The position numbers were made by a program, and so were the translations under genes. Positions 16,108-23,881 of a DNA stretch of 27,259 nucleotides are shown in pieces. The notes under the pieces are model-generated. The model made no database searches. It worked only from the letters and a program-made list of their open reading frames with translations, and had not been told where the DNA came from. Source of the DNA: CAZJLN01 sp964540765 (GTDB lineage: Bacteria > Chloroflexota > Anaerolineae > Anaerolineales > Anaerolineaceae). Position 1 is the stretch's first letter; each line of letters begins with the position of its first letter. The stretch is taken from positions 1 to 27,259 of the forward strand of contig CAZINW010000029.1 in the NCBI GenBank assembly GCA_964540765.1, written 5' to 3'.

Positions 16108-17189
16108 TCTGCGAAGGTCGATTTCAACCTCCGCTGTTGAATGATGATCCAGATGATAAATGGCGCTCCAAACAACGACGTAACCACGTTGATTGGCAGG
16201 ATATATTGGGTACCAGGTAGTTGAGCCACAATATCAGCCAGTAGAGCCACAATCGCCCCGATGATGGTGACTGCTGGCAGGAGCACCTTGTGATCTGAGG
16301 TATTCAGCAGTGTGCGCGAGAGATGGGGAACCGCCACGCCGATAAAACCTATCGGTCCGCAGAAGGCTGTCACAGTACCTGCCAGGATGGATGCACCCAG
16401 GATTATTATGAACCTTGTTGTCTTGATATTCAAACCCATGGAGCGGGCATAGTCCTCTCCCAACAAAAGTGCATTTAATGATTTTGGCAGCAAAAAAGCC
16501 AAACCAAGTCCTATCAAGATCATCGGGATCATCACCCTTAGCTGGCTCCAGGTCACACCCCCAAACGAACCATACGACCATGTGGTATAAGTCTGGATAC
16601 GCTCGGGTATGCTGAAATAGATCAGAAGGCTCACCAGCGCGCTGGTGGCATAACCGAACATCAAACCGAGTATCAGCAGTGTGATAGGACTTCTCACCCG
16701 TTGACCAATCAACAACACCAGGATCAGGACAGCACCAGCGCCCAGCGTGGCTGCCAGCGCCAGCGAAAGGTCACCAACTAACCCCAATCCAGCCAGTAAG
16801 ACTGAACCGGTACTGCCAAAGCCGAGGATCACCAGGGCAACACCCAAGCTGGCGCCCGAATTGATCCCAAGGATAAACGGGTCAGCAAGCGGATTTCGGA
16901 AAAGAGTCTGCATTTGCAGACCACTGACGGATAACGCTGCACCCACCAGGATTGCAGTTAGAGACTTTGGCAGACGGAAATTCAAGATGATTTGAGTCCA
17001 GCTCGCTTTCTCAGATCCCTGACCGTTGATTATCTGCCAGATACCTTTTATTGGGATTGAGACGGATCCAAAAGCAATACTGCCCAAAAACGCCAATACC
17101 AATCCCAGGATCAACAATAAGAATACCCACCTTCGTGAACCTTTCATATTCTGAGTGAGATCACTTTTTCGAGCTGACTTTTCAACCAT
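16104..17189 (-). CDS. btuC: Vitamin B12 ABC transporter, permease (FecCD family)
   Basis: This is the membrane subunit of the same importer. The 361-residue protein has about ten hydrophobic helices and the FecCD family stretches LPKSLTAILVGAALSVSGLQMQ, NPLADPFILGINSGASLGV and FCGPIGFIGVAVPHLSR; the last contains the glycine-rich loop that contacts the ATPase. The N-terminal 20 residues are polar and cytosolic. ATG 17189 has GGGAAG six bases upstream. It lies 20 bases after the lipoprotein gene and overlaps the ATPase gene, so translation is coupled. It acts as a homodimer in the cytoplasmic membrane (family knowledge). Confidence 0.84.
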   Translation of the reverse strand: MVEKSARKSDLTQNMKGSRRWVFLLLILGLVLAFLGSIAFGSVSIPIKGIWQIINGQGSEKASWTQIILNFRLPKSLTAILVGAALSVSGLQMQTLFRNPLADPFILGINSGASLGVALVILGFGSTGSVLLAGLGLVGDLSLALAATLGAGAVLILVLLIGQRVRSPITLLILGLMFGYATSALVSLLIYFSIPERIQTYTTWSYGSFGGVTWSQLRVMIPMILIGLGLAFLLPKSLNALLLGEDYARSMGLNIKTTRFIIILGASILAGTVTAFCGPIGFIGVAVPHLSRTLLNTSDHKVLLPAVTIIGAIVALLADIVAQLPGTQYILPINVVTSLFGAPFIIWIIIQQRRLKSTFAD

Positions 17190-17209
17190 GGTTTCTTCCC
17201 AATAATCAA

Positions 17210-18433
17210 TTATTTTAGTTGTGTGTAATAGTAAAAATCGTGTTCTGGCATTAATTCCGGGTGGAAGATTGCCACCAGATCAGCCAAAATCTTATCAGGA
17301 TTGGCAACACCGGATTCATAATAATCCATCCCACCATTATCCGTTACGCGCTTGTTGTAGTTGTATACCTGTCCGGTTTCAAAAGCTTTGAACCCCTGGT
17401 AGCGTTCGTCCATCATCAGGAGGCTGTCAAGGTCGCTGGCAAAACCGACATTCAGCCAGTAGTCAGCTTCGCTGGCTTTTTCCACCACGGCTTCAAAAGA
17501 GAATGGGATTGAGCCAGTGCCGGCTTCATCTGCCCACAAATAATTGGCACCCGCATCCTGCAGTAGAATGGCAGCATAACTCTGACCGGCAGGAACATAC
17601 CAGCTGCCCTGGAAATCCGTGTTGGTGAATACACTTGGCTTTTCCGGGACATTTGCGGTAAGCTCAACCAGAGCATTGTAGCGGGAAACCATCTCATTGA
17701 ATTGTGTTTCAGCTTCGGCTTCCTGGTTATAGAAAGCGGCAATGAATTTTCCCCATTCTGCCCGTCCCAGCGGTGAGTTTTCAAGGTAATCACCGTTCAG
17801 CACCACCGGCAGGCCGGCTTCAATCAATTTGGGATGTGCGTCAAGCTCAGGCGTACCACTGGCGCTGGTCATGATCACATCCGGACTCAGCTCGATCAAT
17901 GCTTCCACGTTCGCTGTGCCACCGCCAGCACCGCCGCCCGTAATAACCAATTCTCCATTTTCTGCCATTGCCCGCACGGTTTCATTGTAGGCATAGGTAA
18001 CGTCATCCACACCCACCAGGGTATCCAGCTTGCCAAGGCTTTCAAGAAAAGGAAAATAAGTTGTAGACATGGTCACAATGCTTTCGATCGGAACATTCAC
18101 AACCAGGGCGCCATTGGTTTCCTCCGGCGCGCTGCCACCCTTCGGTACCAGGATGTAACTGAAAGTCTCACTTGCGCCCAACCATGGTTGCAGAACTGTC
18201 AATACTTTATAGGTTTCAAAATATTCAATCGTGAAACCTTGAGCATATTCAACCTGAACTTCGTGCGGGGACAGCTCTTCAGTGGCTTCCTGAGCGGTTG
18301 GTTCCTGCACGATTGGGTAAATCCGTGGTTCTTCAGTAGCTACGTCAACAACATCCTGAGAAACTTTGCAGGCATTCAACAAAAGGCCTGACAATAAAAA
18401 CAATACAACTAACATTTGATACGTTTTTTTCAT
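17210..18433 (-). CDS. btuF: Vitamin B12 ABC transporter, substrate-binding lipoprotein
   Basis: This is the extracytoplasmic binding protein that captures the corrinoid. The signal sequence ends in the lipobox LLNAC with Cys22, so the mature protein is lipid-anchored. The following 40 residues are a Glu/Pro-rich linker. The rest is a two-lobed helical-backbone binding protein of the BtuF/FepB type, with conserved segments such as NVPIESIVTMSTTYFPFLESLG, IELSPDVIMTSASG and VANPDKILADLVAIFHPEL. ATG 18433 (MKKTYQM) is chosen over an upstream ATG at 18487 because AGAGG lies six bases before it and a proper signal peptide begins there. It is the first gene after the riboswitch and terminator. Confidence 0.83.
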   Translation of the reverse strand: MKKTYQMLVVLFLLSGLLLNACKVSQDVVDVATEEPRIYPIVQEPTAQEATEELSPHEVQVEYAQGFTIEYFETYKVLTVLQPWLGASETFSYILVPKGGSAPEETNGALVVNVPIESIVTMSTTYFPFLESLGKLDTLVGVDDVTYAYNETVRAMAENGELVITGGGAGGGTANVEALIELSPDVIMTSASGTPELDAHPKLIEAGLPVVLNGDYLENSPLGRAEWGKFIAAFYNQEAEAETQFNEMVSRYNALVELTANVPEKPSVFTNTDFQGSWYVPAGQSYAAILLQDAGANYLWADEAGTGSIPFSFEAVVEKASEADYWLNVGFASDLDSLLMMDERYQGFKAFETGQVYNYNKRVTDNGGMDYYESGVANPDKILADLVAIFHPELMPEHDFYYYTQLK

Positions 18434-18465
18434 ATTAACCTCTTTGAAATATAATATTTTAAAAT

Positions 18466-18494
18466 AAAAAACCCAACCTTTGGGCAAGTTGGGT
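18466..18494 (-). terminator. Intrinsic terminator of the cobalamin riboswitch
   Basis: Read on the minus strand, ACCCAAC (18494-18488) pairs perfectly with GTTGGGT (18477-18471) across a ten-base loop, followed by a run of Ts. It lies between the aptamer and the btuF start, the usual place for the expression platform: B12 binding should favour this hairpin and stop transcription. Confidence 0.82.
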
Positions 18495-18555
18495 AATGGG
18501 GTTGCTTAAATACAAAGCAGCCTCCTTCTTGATCCGAGAAGGTTGTTCAGGCATC

Positions 18556-18690
18556 GGAAGGAGGCAGGTATCCTGGCTTGTAATGAAGGCTCATCACTTA
18601 CAGTTGCGGCACAGCGCTGGACTCGCACCAGCTTCCACCTTTACACCCTGGCATCCGGGCATCGGGTTACCTCTTCCATTTCAGTTTTCA
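18556..18690 (-). ncRNA. Cobalamin riboswitch aptamer
   Basis: On the minus strand the B12 box AGCCAGGATACCTGCC occupies 18578-18563, one base from the classic form. Upstream of it come GCCGCAACTGTAAG and GCGAGTCC within a GGTGGAAGCTGG setting, the conserved core of this riboswitch class. It opens the transcript of the importer operon, which explains B12-repressed uptake. The exact 5' edge is approximate. Confidence 0.88.
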
Positions 18691-18702
18691 AAGTGCACTC
18701 TA

Positions 18703-18731
18703 AATATACCACATTGCCGTTGGGATGTCAA
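18703..18731 (-). promoter_or_regulatory. Strong sigma-70-type promoter of the B12 operon
   Basis: On the minus strand TTGACA (18731-18726) and TATATT (18708-18703) are separated by exactly 17 bases, and TGG just before the -10 adds an extended element. The predicted start near 18696 lies a few bases before the riboswitch aptamer. Confidence 0.82.
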
Positions 18732-18839
18732 CGCATTTTTGTGCTGTTGCCAATTTCCGTCTAGTTCCTGATCTAGGATCAAGTCTATTGAGACAAATTT
18801 ACTTATCAAGTGCCCAATCAAGATTATCGAATCTTACTG

Positions 18840-18845
18840 TAAAAT
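18840..18845 (+). promoter_or_regulatory. -10 box for a probable leaderless transcript
   Basis: TAAAAT ends six bases before ATG 18852, so RNA synthesis should start at the start codon itself. No ribosome-binding site precedes the ATG, which agrees with a leaderless message. No clear -35 was found. Confidence 0.4.
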
Positions 18846-18851
18846 ATACTT

Positions 18852-19499
18852 ATGTCATCCCAATATTGGCAAATGAAAACAGAACCAGAACTGGCTGCCT
18901 TCCAACGTTTCCAAGTCGGTAATTCCTGCTCCTTCCATGCCATCAGCACTGCTTTCAAATTGCTTTTATCCGTCAATTTTGACCCCCAAATTTTATCGGA
19001 TGAAATTGACTACCTCTGGTGGCGTTTTAAGCCTATGCGCATCTTTCCTGGTTGGGCAGTCACCCCCCGCAACCAAAAACAGATTGTTAAGTACCTGGCA
19101 AAAACCAGGAATTTGCCAGTAACTGCCTCCTTTACCCACGGCACGCCTGAGCACCTCATGGAATGCCTCACCCGCCAGGATGCAGTGCCGCTTGTCACCA
19201 TCCTCTGGCTGCGCGGACATGCACCGGGCATTTATCTGGGAGATTCCTCCATCAACCGCAATGCCGACCTGCATGCCAATGCCCACACAATGCTCCTGGC
19301 AGCCTATGATCCCTCCCATGTCACCTTCGGCATCGGCAATACCCCCTGGGGGTTTATCAACAGTTGGAGCAACGGTGGTTCTCAGCTCTTCTGGATGCGT
19401 GATGATGAGTTTCAACGCACTTGGGATTTCTTTCTGCCTCTGGTGGGACCGCGCCCCCTCGTATTGATCGAACGAACTGCTTGCTGCTTGATCACATGA
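18852..19499 (+). CDS. Papain-like cysteine peptidase-fold protein
   Basis: The 215-residue protein shows a full papain-type set in the right order: Gln21 and Cys26 in FQVGNSCSFHA, His145 in ANAHTMLLAAYD, and Asn170 in FINSWSNGG, like the Asn-Ser-Trp of papain. It may cleave peptides or act as a related amidase or transglutaminase. There is no signal peptide or membrane segment, so it should be cytosolic. The first ATG is used; it has no Shine-Dalgarno site but sits just after a -10 box. An ABC exporter follows 166 bases downstream on the same strand with its own promoter. The target is unknown and I do not recognise a named family. Confidence 0.6.
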   Translation: MSSQYWQMKTEPELAAFQRFQVGNSCSFHAISTAFKLLLSVNFDPQILSDEIDYLWWRFKPMRIFPGWAVTPRNQKQIVKYLAKTRNLPVTASFTHGTPEHLMECLTRQDAVPLVTILWLRGHAPGIYLGDSSINRNADLHANAHTMLLAAYDPSHVTFGIGNTPWGFINSWSNGGSQLFWMRDDEFQRTWDFFLPLVGPRPLVLIERTACCLIT

Positions 19500-19652
19500 C
19501 ATACCAGTTATAACTTTGTCTTTCTTTGACGTTAATTGGTAAAATACCCATCACTCTTCATTCTGAGTCATTACCCAAACTTTTTTAATCAACGTCCCCA
19601 CCACCAGTAGATGCCATTGATGCAATTTTCATCCTCCCAGGTTGTTGACTGT

Positions 19653-19658
19653 TATAAT
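19653..19658 (+). promoter_or_regulatory. -10 box for a probable leaderless transcript
   Basis: A perfect TATAAT ends seven bases before ATG 19666, placing the expected transcription start at the ATG. No ribosome-binding site is visible. A second possible promoter, TTGTCT-N18-TAAAAT, lies about 120 bases upstream near 19516-19545. Confidence 0.45.
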
Positions 19659-19665
19659 TTCCTGC

Positions 19666-21405
19666 ATGAAACCCGCAACATTGCTAATTAACTTTTCCAA
19701 AAAATATACCCTTCAAATGGTGTTGACTGTTCTTGCCATGCTTGCACTGGTCGGTGCACAATTATTAATACCCTGGCTGATCAGAACATTGATCAACGCA
19801 CTCACCGTGGAAACCCTGTCCAATGCCACCCTGGACCTGATCACTAAACTGACTGTCATCGCTCTCCTGGTTTTCATTGCACGCGGGATCATGCAGTTCA
19901 TCCGCTCATATGCAGCTCACCTGGCAGGCTGGGGTGTGGTATCCGATGCACGCAAATATGTCTACCAGCACCTGCAGCAGCTCTCATTGCGTTATTACGA
20001 AGACAAGCAGACCGGTGAGCTGATGTCACGGGTGATCAACGATACAGATCTATTTGAGCGTTTTATTTCTCATGCTGTTCCGGAATTATTTGTAAATGTT
20101 ATTTCACTGATAGGCATCACGGCTGTCCTTTTCTCGATGAACTGGCAGTTGACTCTGCTCGCCATGATCCCCATTCCCCTGGTCATCCTGGGTTTGGTCT
20201 TATATTCGAAAATTGTCCGTCCCGCATTCCGCAACCGCCAGGATCAACTGGGTGAATTGAATGCTATCATGAGTGACAGCATTACCGGGGTTCGCGAAAT
20301 AAAAGCTTTTACCCGCGAGGATATCGTACTTGGCCGCGTCGGTCAAAGCATTGATAATTATCGTCGTTCACTTCTGAAAGCCTTGAAACTCATGGCCATC
20401 TTCCAACCCTTCCTTGATTTTACCTCAAGTATCGGGCAGCTCCTCGTCATTTACTTTGGCGGCAGGCTGGCATTTGCAGGCAGTCTGTCAATTGCTGACC
20501 TGGTGGCTTTTTTCCTCTACCTGGAAATGTTCTACCAGCCAGTCCGCGGTTTGGGCATGGCTTGGGAACAGGTTCAGGAAGCCATGGCTGGTTTTGAACG
20601 CATCGCTGACATGCTCGAAACCACCCCGGACGTTACCAATGCCCCAGAAGCAGTTGCATTGAATACCCGTGCAGCAGGTGACATCATATTTGAAAATGTC
20701 ACCTTTCATTACAATGACAGTGAAATTATCCTGAACGATATTAACCTGCACATCGCCCCCAACAAGATGACTGCATTGGTTGGACCGACGGGTGTGGGCA
20801 AATCAACCCTGGTAAGCCTCATCCCCCGCTTCTACGATGTCGTTCAGGGTAGGATTACACTGGATGGGCTAGATATTCGCAAGATCGATCTGAAAAACCT
20901 GCGCTCACAGATCAGCATTGTCTTGCAGGATGTTTTTCTCTTTCACGGTAATGTGAGGGAAAATATCCTCTTTGGCAATCCCGACGCCAGTGAAGCTGAG
21001 ATCATTGAAGCCGCCAGGATCGCCAATGCGCATGATTTCATCATGCAGCTTCCCAATGGTTATGACACCTTGATCGGAGAGCGTGGGGTCAAGCTATCAG
21101 GTGGTCAGCGCCAGCGACTCTCGATTGCCCGCGCCGTGCTTAAAGATCCTCCCATTCTTATCCTCGACGAAGCCACCTCATCCGTGGATACCGAAACAGA
21201 GTTGCTCATCCAGCAAGCCCTCGAACGCTTGATGGCTGATAGGACGACCATCATCATCGCACACCGTCTTTCCACCGTGCGCAATGCAGACCAGATTGTT
21301 GTTCTGGAAGGCAGTCAGATCACAGAATTGGGCACGCATACTTCGCTCCTGGCTGAACAAGGCTTATACCATCGGCTTTACACCATTCAGCAGCAGTTGA
21401 ATTGA
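19666..21405 (+). CDS. ABC exporter half-transporter, homodimer type
   Basis: The 579-residue protein joins a six-helix membrane domain (about 15-310) to an ATPase domain with GPTGVGKST (373-381), LSGGQRQ (477-483), ILILDEAT with catalytic Glu502, and the switch His533 in IAHR. All catalytic motifs are intact, unlike the pair at 7554-11187, so it should work as a homodimer like MsbA, Sav1866 or lipid exporters. ATG 19666 (MKPATLL) is chosen; the frame is open further up only to a TTG. Its cargo is unknown. The neighbouring peptidase-like gene hints at peptide-related work, but only by position. Confidence 0.87.
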   Translation: MKPATLLINFSKKYTLQMVLTVLAMLALVGAQLLIPWLIRTLINALTVETLSNATLDLITKLTVIALLVFIARGIMQFIRSYAAHLAGWGVVSDARKYVYQHLQQLSLRYYEDKQTGELMSRVINDTDLFERFISHAVPELFVNVISLIGITAVLFSMNWQLTLLAMIPIPLVILGLVLYSKIVRPAFRNRQDQLGELNAIMSDSITGVREIKAFTREDIVLGRVGQSIDNYRRSLLKALKLMAIFQPFLDFTSSIGQLLVIYFGGRLAFAGSLSIADLVAFFLYLEMFYQPVRGLGMAWEQVQEAMAGFERIADMLETTPDVTNAPEAVALNTRAAGDIIFENVTFHYNDSEIILNDINLHIAPNKMTALVGPTGVGKSTLVSLIPRFYDVVQGRITLDGLDIRKIDLKNLRSQISIVLQDVFLFHGNVRENILFGNPDASEAEIIEAARIANAHDFIMQLPNGYDTLIGERGVKLSGGQRQRLSIARAVLKDPPILILDEATSSVDTETELLIQQALERLMADRTTIIIAHRLSTVRNADQIVVLEGSQITELGTHTSLLAEQGLYHRLYTIQQQLN

Positions 21406-21424
21406 ACATTATTGAGAAAATATT

Positions 21425-22066
21425 TTAATCTTTCGGGAAGATCGCCTCAGGGTCACGCGCTATGATCTCAGGGACTACCCGTCCCTGGCTCAGACCTGTC
21501 AATGCGGATTCGAAAGATGGGTAATCCTCTTCTTTGAACTGAACAGTCAGGCTCACCTCAGCAGCAAACTCTTTTGAGAGGATTTTTCCCTTGTCCTTTT
21601 CGATTACCAACATCACCTGTTCAAATAGAGGATATGGCACAATCATCGCAGCGGTTATTGTAGCAAATTTGAAAGCCAGCGGTACAGCTTTCAGCACTTC
21701 TCTAACGGCATCCCCATAAGCTCTCACCAATCCACCGGTGCCCAGCTTCGTGCCCCCGAAATAACGCGTCACCACTACCACCGCATCCCCCAACCCGCTC
21801 CCCTGCAAAACCGCCAGTGCAGGTCTTCCAGCCGTCCCTGAAGGCTCTCCATCATCACTGCAGTGTGCGACCGTGCTGGCGCCATGCCCGATCAGGTATG
21901 CAGATACATGGTGGTTGGCATCCGGGTATTTCACTTTCTGTAATTTGATAAACGCGCGCGCATCCCCCACGCTGAATGCTGGAGAAATGGCGGCAATGAA
22001 ATGCGAATTGGAGACAAGCATCTCAACTTCAGTCTCTTTTGCAGGGACTGGGTACTTCTTATTCAT
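21425..22066 (-). CDS. YigZ/IMPACT family protein
   Basis: This is a 213-residue protein of the conserved YigZ family, whose eukaryotic relative IMPACT affects translation control; the bacterial role is unsettled. The N-terminal domain carries the hallmark SDDGEPSGTAGRP (70-82) and then VTRYFGGTKLGTGGLVRAY. The C-terminal domain is of the EF-G-like type described in this family. AAGGA lies eight bases before the ATG. It converges on the ABC exporter, with only 19 bases between the stop codons and no visible terminator. It is the last gene of the minus-strand group but is separated from the others by a terminator. Confidence 0.88.
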   Translation of the reverse strand: MNKKYPVPAKETEVEMLVSNSHFIAAISPAFSVGDARAFIKLQKVKYPDANHHVSAYLIGHGASTVAHCSDDGEPSGTAGRPALAVLQGSGLGDAVVVVTRYFGGTKLGTGGLVRAYGDAVREVLKAVPLAFKFATITAAMIVPYPLFEQVMLVIEKDKGKILSKEFAAEVSLTVQFKEEDYPSFESALTGLSQGRVVPEIIARDPEAIFPKD

Positions 22067-22157
22067 GAATTTATTCCTTCATCAGGATTATTTTACCCTT
22101 ATTGAATCAGATTCAGAAACAGGATTTATTAAGGTGGAACACTCAAACATGTTTAAA

Positions 22158-22182
22158 TGAAAAGGCGGCCACCAAAGCCGCC
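22158..22182 (-). terminator. Intrinsic terminator
   Basis: On the minus strand GGCGGC (22182-22177) pairs perfectly with GCCGCC (22169-22164) around a seven-base loop, followed by TTTT. It lies 40 bases after the stop codon of the Pro/Thr-rich membrane protein and ends that unit. Confidence 0.82.
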
Positions 22183-22221
22183 AATTATTATGATTTGTCA
22201 TTAGTACCAAGTCGTAAACAT

Positions 22222-23247
22222 TCAGGGAGTTGGAGTAGGTTCAAGAGTTGGCTCTTCTGTTGGTTCTTCTGTCGGCACTTCTGTTGGCACTTCTGTTGGA
22301 GTTACTGGCGCATTTTTGGGTGTCTGTGTGCTGGTTGGAACCTCGGCTGGCACCCTAAACGGGTTTGAACAATAGCGCCCACTTGCATCCATAAATTCTA
22401 GCTCAATAACGTCATCATTCGACGCTTGTACCTCTAAATACAGTCTGGTTGATGTAGACAGATTCCATAAATAAGTCCCATAAGTATAGATTTGAATGCC
22501 ATTTATTTTCATTCTAATACCCGGTAGTTTAAGTATCTGTGTCGGTTGACCGAATTCATCCAGCACCAGGTACTCTGTCAGGTCAACGGGTGTTTGAAAG
22601 GATATCAGGACATTGTTACCAGCATAGTAGGAAATCGCGATGAAAGTGATGGAATAATTACAGGCAGGTGTTGGTGTCAGACTGGGAATAATTGTGTCTG
22701 TTGGGATAGGTGTGAATGTCGCTGTGCTGGCTACACCCATCGCTTCAGTGGGTTGGGGGGTTCTAGGCGGGATAATGGCATCAGTCGCAGTTTGTGTTGG
22801 CGTAACTGTATGAGTGCTTGTTCCCCCCTGAAATATCACAAGAGGAATCCCTGGGGTTGGGGCCTTTACAAAAAAAGATTGTACTTTTGCCCTGAACCCA
22901 CCATTTGACCACCCAATGATGATAAAGGCTATCAATAAAGCGATTAGACCAATCAGAGAAAGTAAAATGATCAACCGTTTTTTGTTCGGATTGCTATGTG
23001 GGATTCTTAGATTCTTTGGCAATCGTTTTAATTTGCTGTCTGAAAAAAATGGGCATTCTGAATAACTTGTTGCAAGGCATACTTTTCGCTGTTGCATAAA
23101 AGATGGCAGGGCAATCGGTTTGCTGCGATGGCAATAGTTCAACTCTGAAGGAAAATCAGTGGAAGTATCTTTGTCATCCAGCAATCCTAAATAAGGGCAT
23201 CGTAATTCTTCCCTCTCATCTATGTACTTTAAATTTGTGTCGGTCAT
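22222..23247 (-). CDS. Single-pass membrane protein: cysteine-rich N-domain, Thr/Pro-rich extracellular part
   Basis: I do not recognise a named family. Residues 10-70 carry four cysteines and a histidine (Cys17, Cys39-His40, Cys57, Cys65) in a segment starting CPYLGLLDD, possibly metal-binding. Residues 91-112 are a membrane helix after KKR, so the cysteine domain should be cytosolic. A Thr/Pro-rich linker (130-195) leads to a compact domain (196-293) bounded by Cys196 and Cys293, perhaps disulfide-bonded. The tail (300-341) is repeats of the type VPTE. The same N-terminal domain occurs in the protein at 23882-24802. A tyrosine phosphatase gene lies between them, and a clear terminator follows. 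Confidence 0.72.
   Translation of the reverse strand: MTDTNLKYIDEREELRCPYLGLLDDKDTSTDFPSELNYCHRSKPIALPSFMQQRKVCLATSYSECPFFSDSKLKRLPKNLRIPHSNPNKKRLIILLSLIGLIALLIAFIIIGWSNGGFRAKVQSFFVKAPTPGIPLVIFQGGTSTHTVTPTQTATDAIIPPRTPQPTEAMGVASTATFTPIPTDTIIPSLTPTPACNYSITFIAISYYAGNNVLISFQTPVDLTEYLVLDEFGQPTQILKLPGIRMKINGIQIYTYGTYLWNLSTSTRLYLEVQASNDDVIELEFMDASGRYCSNPFRVPAEVPTSTQTPKNAPVTPTEVPTEVPTEEPTEEPTLEPTPTP
22247..22306 (+). repeat. 12-base tandem repeat, five units
   Basis: Five consecutive 12-base units of the form GTTGGnnCTTCT fill this stretch, the last one diverged. On the minus strand they encode Val/Glu-Pro-Thr-Glu repeats at the C-terminus of the membrane protein, so copy number could vary between strains without breaking the frame. 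Confidence 0.75.
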
Positions 23248-23373
23248 TGTATGCCTATCTGTAAATCATCAAATTTTAATCTATCGATCTTATGTATGGG
23301 TCTTATTGATCAATCATCGATGTCGGTTCTTAACCCAAAAGGGAAATAAATGCGTCGCTGCATCCCATCATGT

Positions 23374-23856
23374 TTAGCCAAGAGAGACCTCCCTATTTTC
23401 AAGAATATGGTATATAAAATCAAATTTTATCGTAATGAGATCTTCAATCTCAGCAGCTATTTCCTCCGGTGAGTCCCCGGATAAAAAGGGGTCCGGAATG
23501 CTGTAAGCGTCTCCGCCTCCCACTTCAGACAAAAGATACACCTTTTCATCCAGATCAGGAAATTCATTCAGCAACGCCTCTTTATGACCTGCTTCCATAA
23601 CCAGGATCAAATCGAATTCCTTCATAAGCTTGGCGTCAATCAGCCTGGATAAATGGGATCGAATATCCAGGTTCCGCTTGTTTGATTCAATTAAAGCCTC
23701 TTTAATGGGGGGCAGGTCTTCTTCTGCCCATGTACCAGCGCTTTCCACCCGCCACCTGGAATTACTTCCAATTTCTCTTAATCTCATCTCAAAAATGGCA
23801 GCAGCAATGGGAGAGCGAAAACGATTGGCTGTACAAACAAATAAAACTGAAGGCAT
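23374..23856 (-). CDS. Low-molecular-weight protein tyrosine phosphatase
   Basis: This cytosolic phosphatase removes phosphate from tyrosine residues (or arginine in some relatives); in polysaccharide clusters such enzymes reset the tyrosine kinase. The 160-residue protein has the P-loop CTANRFRS, with Cys8 and Arg14, at its N-terminus and the general acid Asp122 in IPDPF. Length and layout are normal. The second P-loop half is NRFRS rather than the common GNICRS. It lies between two membrane proteins with the same N-domain and near nucleotide-sugar genes. A link to surface polysaccharide is plausible but rests on position alone. Confidence 0.85.
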   Translation of the reverse strand: MPSVLFVCTANRFRSPIAAAIFEMRLREIGSNSRWRVESAGTWAEEDLPPIKEALIESNKRNLDIRSHLSRLIDAKLMKEFDLILVMEAGHKEALLNEFPDLDEKVYLLSEVGGGDAYSIPDPFLSGDSPEEIAAEIEDLITIKFDFIYHILENREVSLG

Positions 23857-23881
23857 GTCCTTTTGATCCTACACCATATCT

